Shown: in pieces, positions 57,781 through 64,000 of the stretch
Layout of the letters: every line of letters starts with the position of its first letter
Numbering within the stretch: the first letter of the stretch is position 1
DNA from: Lolium rigidum
Lineage: Eukaryota; Streptophyta; Magnoliopsida; Poales; Poaceae
Assembly (NCBI RefSeq): GCF_022539505.1
Contig: NW_025900964.1
Coordinates: forward strand, 117,333-181,332
Direction: 5' to 3'
Length of the DNA: 64,000 nucleotides
The notes under the pieces: model-generated
Seen by the model: the letters and a program-made list of their open reading frames with translations, nothing else
What the model was told of the DNA's origin: nothing
Databases searched by the model: none
Program-made: the position numbers and the translations under genes

Positions 57781-60700
57781 AATGCAAAGACTGCCATGAC
57801 TTCTTCAAATGAAAAAAAAGATCAAGCTATGGATGAATTTGACCAGTATGTCTTGTATGAAGAGATGAGGAAACATACCCAGGTGTGTTAAAAAAATATA
57901 ACGCACTTGTCAAATTATTTTCTTTAATTTAGCAAAAACAAAAATAAATCGTTTTAGAAAATAAGTCCTACATGTTTTATCTTTAATTTTAGCAGGGTTT
58001 GTACGAAGTAATTGAAAGGAACGAAGATTTCATTCATAATGATGTACGAGAATATTATGAAACTGTGCTTGATTGCATCAACTAGCTCGGAGGTAACTAC
58101 GTATCTTCATTAGGATCCCTTTTTAGTTTGTACTTTTAAGAATTTATAGGTCATACAATATCCTTTTTTAGTCTGTACTTCTAAGAATTTGTAAGCACTT
58201 ATTTTTTGCCTAACTATTTGTTACTGTCATGTTCCTTTTTATGTGCGGTGATTCTTTAGTACAAAAAGACGGTATATGTATGAAGTTGTATTATATAAGC
58301 ACTTTTTTTTGCCTAACTAGTTGTTCTATATGTTCCCTTTGTTTTAATGTACCGGCACTTTCTTGATTTACGAGATAATATTGTGTAGCTAGTTGTCCTA
58401 TCTATTCCTCTTGTTTTAGTTTTCCAATATGTGTTTACGCATTTCTTTAGTTTCACGGATAATATGTGTTTATGCATTTCTTTAGTTTGTGTGCCAAAAG
58501 CATCATATTAAAAAATTGTGTTTGAAAAATTTGTGCCAGTTCACTGTTTCGAAAATAGTGGGGAGAATGCTTGTAATGATAATTTGGTTGGCCAACCGGA
58601 AGATATTGAAACTGATTTGGATAAGGTACTAATATGTTTACGATTGCATTCATTAAAATTCCTTGTTTAAAAGTATTAAATCGATGTTCATCGATGTTTT
58701 ATGTCTACTCTTTTATTTGTAGGTCTTGGAGATTGTGGAACAAAATATTGAAGGTTGTGCTTGAAGATGAGAATGATTCGAGAAGATGATGTAGCCAATC
58801 CTAATGAAGATTATTTATTTCCAACTCTCGAAGAAATCGGTAATGCGAAACCACCGAGAAGTTGGTATGGTTTTCCCCACTTTGGAACATGCAGTAAAGT
58901 TTGTTAACCTTTACGGGAAGGTTCATGGATTTGCAGTCATAAAAGGAAGGAATTATAAATCGAGGAAGATTACCTTAGAGTGCAACAAGGGTAGGAAAAG
59001 CCGAACAAAGGATATAACTGAAAGGAAAAGGAAAAGGAATGTTCTTGCAAAAACAAATTGTCATATGCACGTCAGAGTAAAACTAGTGCATACCAGCTGG
59101 CAAATCATTTCTTGTTCACTCGAGCACAACCATGAGTTAGCTAGTTCTCCTTCCCTTACAAAGTTTTTCTTGAGCCACAGATACATGAGTCGAGGAAGAA
59201 ATTTTACTATCTAAATTATTGCAAGAGATTAGGGTGAAGCCTCAACGAATAATGACTATATTCGAGAAGATTGAAAGGTAGCTTTGGAAACATAAACTTT
59301 GGGAAGAAGAAGATGGACAACCTGAAACAAGGCTGAAAGGAAGTTGAAGCGGAATACGAGATATTGCATGTGCTCTAAATTATATTGAAAAGATCCGACT
59401 TAGCAAACCTGGCTTTTGTTGCAAGATGGAAGTTGATGGTGAAGGCATGGTTAGATCTTTATTACGGGACGAGATGCAAAATCTAGAATGGATTACAAGC
59501 TATATGGTGAGATAATGCTGTTTTGATACAACTTACAGCACTAACAAGTACAACATGCCTTTCGGCCCGATTATTGGAATCAATGGAAATGCGAGGACAA
59601 TTGTATTTGGTTGGGCTCTTCTGAAGGATCAAACTGCAGATACTTTTGAATGGCTATTTGAAAGTTTTGTCGAAGTGATGGATGGGAAGAAACCAAAGCT
59701 TATTTTAACGAGATCAAGATGCTTGCCATTCAAGTTGCGAGTTAGTAGGGTGTTTTGGGATGCTCTTCATAGGTTTTGCATATGGCACATCCTACGAGAA
59801 TGCGAAACAAAACACCGAGTGCATACATGTCGGAGAGAGAAGGCATGGAAGATACAATAGTGAGCCTTATAATGGATTCACTTCATGTCTTGGAGTTTGA
59901 AACGGGGTGGAAGAAAATGCTTCGGACTTACAAGCTGCGGTGACCATGAGCATCTAAAAAGGATGTGGGGGTGCGGGGCAATGTTTGTTCCGGCTTATTT
60001 CGGAGGAAGTTTCGTCCATTCACACGCTCTACGGGGAGAAGTGAGAGCTTTAACTCAAACTTCAAAGATTATGTCTTTGCGGAAAGATACTATTGAGAAC
60101 TTCTTGAAGCAGTATGAGATTTTCCAAGAAAATGTTGTGGAAATTGAGAATGAGGACCGTTTCCACTCTACTCAGCAGGATCCAACTTTTTGGTGCCATC
60201 AGCCCGTTGAGCGGCATGCAGCAAAAATATACACAAGAGGGATCTACTCGAAGTTTTTCACAGAGCTTCTTAATTCAACGGCTTTTGGTGTTCATGAAAT
60301 TGTGAAGGACGGGTTGTATGAGTTGAAGAAGTTGTTCAACTACAAGAAACTGAGTATCGGAGAGACGTGTTCACTTTGTTTGTGTTGATAGACAAAATCA
60401 AACCTATGAATGTGAGTGCGCAAAGTTTGAAAAAGATGGAATACTTTGTTGTCACATTCTCAGATTGTTCACACAGTTTGATGTTGTGAAGATTCCAACT
60501 GAATACATATTGCCAAGATGGACAATAAAATTCAGGGAGGATGAACTGCTTTTACGAGAAAAGCAGTGTATTGATGTGCATGGTGCTGAAGCATCTGCTA
60601 GTACATTAAGATATGCGATGCTTCTCAATAGTGTCAATGATGTGTGTGCTGATTTAAGCAGGGATGCAAATAAGAGCAAACAATTTATTGAAGAGGTGCA

Positions 60701-61070
60701 TAAACTTCACAAAAGGTTGATGGCGGAAGATAAAGGTGAACGACAAGCTGATGACAACAACTTGTCACCCTCAAAGACCCTCCAATAATAAGAAAAGGTT
60801 CGAGCACAACTTAAGAATACTATGAAGGAAGGATTGCTCCCTGAAGTAAGTAATGTAAACATCTGGTTGAATGGTGATGGTAGTGTATCTGAACCTGTTG
60901 AGCAAATTAGTTCAAAAACGAAGTCTGCCAAAAAGCGGAAACAACTGAAAGAAGGAGAAGCATACGGTTTGAAAGATCCTCCGAGTGTCTACTTCAATAT
61001 CGAGTCAACAAGGGAAACCGGCTGAAGCCTCAATCAGAAAAGAAATCCAAGAAGAAAAAGAAACAGTGAT
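57781..61070 (+). pseudogene. FAR1-like / MuDR-type (FRS) gene, decayed
   Basis: Exons with recognisable borders: 57781-57882 (AMTSSNEKKDQAMDEFDQYV, GT donor), about 57993-58085 (GLYEVIERNEDFIHNDVREY, ending at a stop), 58535-58626 and 58724 onward. The FAR1 DNA-binding domain is clear (GMVFPTLEHAVKFVNLYGKV, NCHMHVRVKLVHTSWQI, SLEHNHEL; 58860-59150). The MULE transposase core follows: FDTTYSTNKYNMPF, ARTIVFGWALLKDQTADTFE, then a shift removes the second catalytic Asp region (59700). After more shifts come ENFLKQYEIFQENVVEIENE and the SWIM zinc finger YECECAKFEKDGILCCH (60405-60460). The tail is Lys-rich. FAR1/FRS proteins are MuDR-derived transcription factors or active MULE transposases; with at least five shifts or stops this copy makes neither. 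Confidence 0.82.
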
Positions 61071-61079
61071 ATAGTTCAT

Positions 61080-62908
61080 TCGGTGCGAAACTATCATATT
61101 TCGACTTTGCCTTGTTCTGAGCAGTTTCGGATACTTTTTCTTTGAGAACAAGTAGCACTTGAATGACAACCTTTGTACTTCTTCGAGTCCATGTGCTTGG
61201 GTGAGTTTCCTTTTCTATCTTGAATGGTTGGTCATCAAGTTGATGCCCTGTGGTACTTTCTTTGGTACCATAATGTGCGGTTGTTGTAGTTGATTTGGTG
61301 CTATGGTTTATTATTATGCTTAGTCAAGCTGCTCTCTTTGATGTGAAAGTACGCAAACAATAGTGTTCATGTCAAAATTTTCGAACATGTTTGCTAATTA
61401 GCCTAAATTAACCAATAACTTAGCTTATCTTGTACTTAAGTTTATTTAAATATCTCGCGATCTCCCATGTCAAAAAACCCCTGGAAAAATGAAGAAAATA
61501 AGAAGCATTTTGACAAGCGTGTTTTCTGTTCTTCGATGCTTTCTTGTTTTCGTCTATAATATGTTGCACGGTAATATCGTGCGAAAAAACGGCATTGAGT
61601 AGTAGAACATGATATCAAATATAAGATACACGGAAGTTTCGGAAAGTTTGTTATTTCTTGTCATAACTTTGAGAAATAATATATGCATGGTGTTTTGTGG
61701 TCGAGAGCAACACACACGGTCTTTGTTGTTGATGCACATCGAAAGATGGAACCATTGCCTAGTTCTCCTAGGCTGGGAGTGTTTATAGCTTTTTTATTAA
61801 GAATTCCTTGTTGTTCTAGTTTGTTATTATATAAGAGAGAATGAAAAATATACATGTGTTGCCTTAGTTCACTCTGGAATTAACCTTGCCTCTTGTTTGT
61901 TATCATGAGCAGGTAAAAAAAGAGAAAAAACTTGAAGAATAGTTGTTGAATCTCTGTAGGTGATGTGTTCTGCCTGGTCTGCTGAAGTCATATCCAGATG
62001 ATGTGCCCTATGGAAGCGCTAGTGGCTTGCATAACAATATCAGCTTCCTTGATTTTTCCTGGTCTTCTTTTTCACTTGGTTTTACATTGTGAGCTTCCGT
62101 CTTTGGACCTAGTATCTCTGCAAGCCTCTTCTCAATCTCATCGTGTACGAACAAAAATTGAGGAAGTTCATGAAAGCCAAGTACACACAACCAATAAGAA
62201 AAGCCAAGTGCTTTATTTATAGCAATGTTTGTGGCTAGCTTTATTTATTCAGTCGTCGTAGTACAAAATTCCTTATTCGTTCATGAAATTGATTGATGTT
62301 GTGCTCTCTTTTTGGTGAATTAATGGTGCCTACGTTACGTTAGTTAATTGATGTTGGCCTTTGTGGTTAGTTAATTGATGTTGGCCTCTGTTGTTAGTTA
62401 ATTGATGTTTACAACTTAAGCATCTGCACCAGGCCAGGTCAGGGTCAAGAGATTGTAGTCTGTAGTTAAGGTTCAGGGTTGAGCAAACCCCACGTAACTC
62501 AAAGTGCTTTTCAGCGATAAGATTCCATTCATCATGTAGTCTCCGAGTGCTTTTCCTTTGTGCAAAGGCATGAGCGTATGCTGCAAAAAAATAAAAATAA
62601 TGGTGTAGATATTGTCCTGCGCACTGGATTGGAGGAAGTACGGAGAGAACTTCTGTTTGATGTTCTGAAACTTTCAAGAGAAGCACTGGAGATGACCCAA
62701 TAAATGGTTCATCTATGCATGATGGGTTGATGCATGGATGCAGTGACAAAAGAATGGCAGAGAGCTTTCTTCAGATGAAAGAACTTGGGTGCAGAAGAAG
62801 AGATGAACTGATATGAATATGGAGAACCAATTTACCATTGATTGATCAATCGAAAACTGAAAAAGCAAAAAATGAATCAAGTCTTTATAGTAATTAACAT
62901 GCAAAAAA
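61080..62908. other. No confident gene
   Basis: AT-rich DNA downstream of the FAR1-like gene. A 139-codon minus-strand frame (62749-62330) includes a small tandem repeat (GQHQLTN three times) from a TTAATTGATGTTGGCCT duplication, which argues against a real protein. Confidence 0.5.
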
Positions 62909-64000
62909 TGAACGCGTTCTTATCATGAACGGATTCTTATCATAAACGAACTCTTATCGTTAACGAAATTCTTATCATGAACAAATTCTTATCATGAATG
63001 AATTCTTATCATGAACGGAATCTATATATCATGAACGAAATCTTATCATGGACGGAATCTTATCATGAACGAATTCTCATCATGAACGAATTCTTATCAT
63101 GAACGGAATCTATATCATGAATGAGTTCTATATAATGAACAAATTTTTAACATGAACGAATTATTATCATGAACGGAATCTATATCATGAACGAAATCTT
63201 ATTATAAACGAACTCTTATCATTAACGAAATTCTTATCATGAACAGATTCTTATCATGAACAAATTCTTATCATGAACGGAATCTATATCATGAACGAAT
63301 TCTTATCATGAACGGACTCTTATCAAAGAACGGAATCTTATCAGAGTTCTTATCATGAACGGATTCTATATCATGAACGGAATCTATATCATGAACGAAT
63401 TCTTATCATGAACGGACTCTTATCAAGAACGAATTCTTATGATGAACAAATTCATATCATGAGCAGATTTTATATCATGAACGAATTCAATCATGAATAG
63501 AATCTTATCGTGAAACAAGTTCTTATCATGAACGGAATCTTATCATGAACGAGTTCTTATCATGAACGGAATCTTATCAGAGTTCTTATCATGAATGGAA
63601 TCTATATCATGAACGGAATCTATATCATGAACGAATTCTTATCATGAACGAATTCTTATCATGAACGGAATCTTATCAAGAACGAATTCTTATGATGAAT
63701 GGAATCTTATCATGAACGGAATCTTATCATGAACGAATTCTTATCATGAATGGAATCTTATCATGAACGGAATCTTATCATGAACGGACTCTTATCAAAG
63801 AACGAATTCTTATGATGAACGGAATCTATATCATGAACGAATTCTTATTTTAAATGAACTCTTATCATTAACGAAATTCTTATCATGAACAGATTCTTAT
63901 CATGAACAAAATTCTTATCATGAACGGAATCTTATCATGAACGAGTTCTATAACATGAACGAATTCTTATCATGAACGGATTCTATATCATGAACGGAAT
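62909..64000. repeat. 17-bp minisatellite (CTTATCATGAACGGAAT type), runs off the window
   Basis: More than 60 units of about 17 bases, differing mainly at the GGAAT/GAATT/GACTC triplet end and by the CTATATCATG variant. Higher-order order is visible: GGAATCTATATCATG units recur at irregular intervals among GAATTCTTATCATG units. It has no ORF of interest and continues past 64000. Confidence 0.95.

Noticed and set aside
62330..62749. 139-codon minus-strand ORF
   Set aside because: Contains a translated DNA repeat (GQHQLTN units) and no known domain.
62909..64000. CRISPR-like repeat array
   Set aside because: Units are contiguous 17-mers without spacers, in a plant genome; it is a minisatellite.

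Overview
The window looks like a chromosome segment from a large-genome grass, most likely a Triticeae (wheat, barley, rye or Aegilops type). The reasons are: several CACTA (En/Spm) transposons with TTTAGTCGCGGTT or TTGCACCGGTTCG subterminal repeats, Stowaway-like and Harbinger-like MITEs, a Helitron-like frame, plant-only gene families (TIFY/JAZ, FAR1-like), intron-bearing transposon genes, and nested insertions. Nothing prokaryotic was seen. The assignment rests on pattern recognition; no database search was run.

The only convincing intact host genes are three paralogous, intronless jasmonate ZIM-domain (JAZ, TIFY11-type) repressor genes on the plus strand at 11965-12474, 17536-18057 and 43342-43797. 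Each has a TIFY motif, a Jas motif with the DxPIARK core, a shared C-terminal tail and a conserved promoter with a TATA box and a CACGTT (T/G-box) element. Flanking non-coding blocks at 9262-9690 and 13045-14152 are also duplicated. The cluster therefore grew by segmental tandem duplication and was later split by transposons.

Layout: 1-8510 is CACTA-1, minus orientation and cut by the window edge. It has a TNP2 transposase with only two visible lesions, an open second gene (Transposase_24 type) and an internal regulatory block. 8511-14150 holds paralogous flank DNA, two MITEs (one with a perfect 39-bp inverted repeat) and JAZ copy 1. 14365-16976 is a 5'-truncated CACTA-3. 16978-18057 is JAZ copy 2. 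19825-33661 is a probable Helitron carrying a complete 11.47-kb CACTA-2 (20885-32351, target duplication AAC), whose second gene ends in a Ulp1-like cysteine-protease domain. 34346-39209 is a CACTA element (target duplication TAT) carrying fragments of a kinesin motor gene and of the proteasome ATPase gene RPT3. 39243-41060 is a Harbinger-like remnant. 41710-42788 is an insertion bounded by a 24-bp direct repeat. 42940-43797 is JAZ copy 3. 44100-48000 has small repeats and no recognised gene. 48000-62000 carries two divergent decayed genes: a Ulp1-like gene on the minus strand (49640-54054), in which the three catalytic positions appear replaced, and a FAR1/MuDR-like gene on the plus strand (57781-61070). 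62909-64000 is a 17-bp satellite running out of the window.

The transposon genes pair a catalytic TNP2-type protein with a second protein, as in En/Spm (TNPD/TNPA). CACTA-1 and CACTA-2 both place copies of their terminal inverted motif between oppositely oriented genes in the middle of the element, which suggests an internal bidirectional promoter sensitive to the element's own binding protein. The JAZ proteins would act together as COI1-degraded repressors of MYC2-type factors, with MYC2-type sites in their own promoters.
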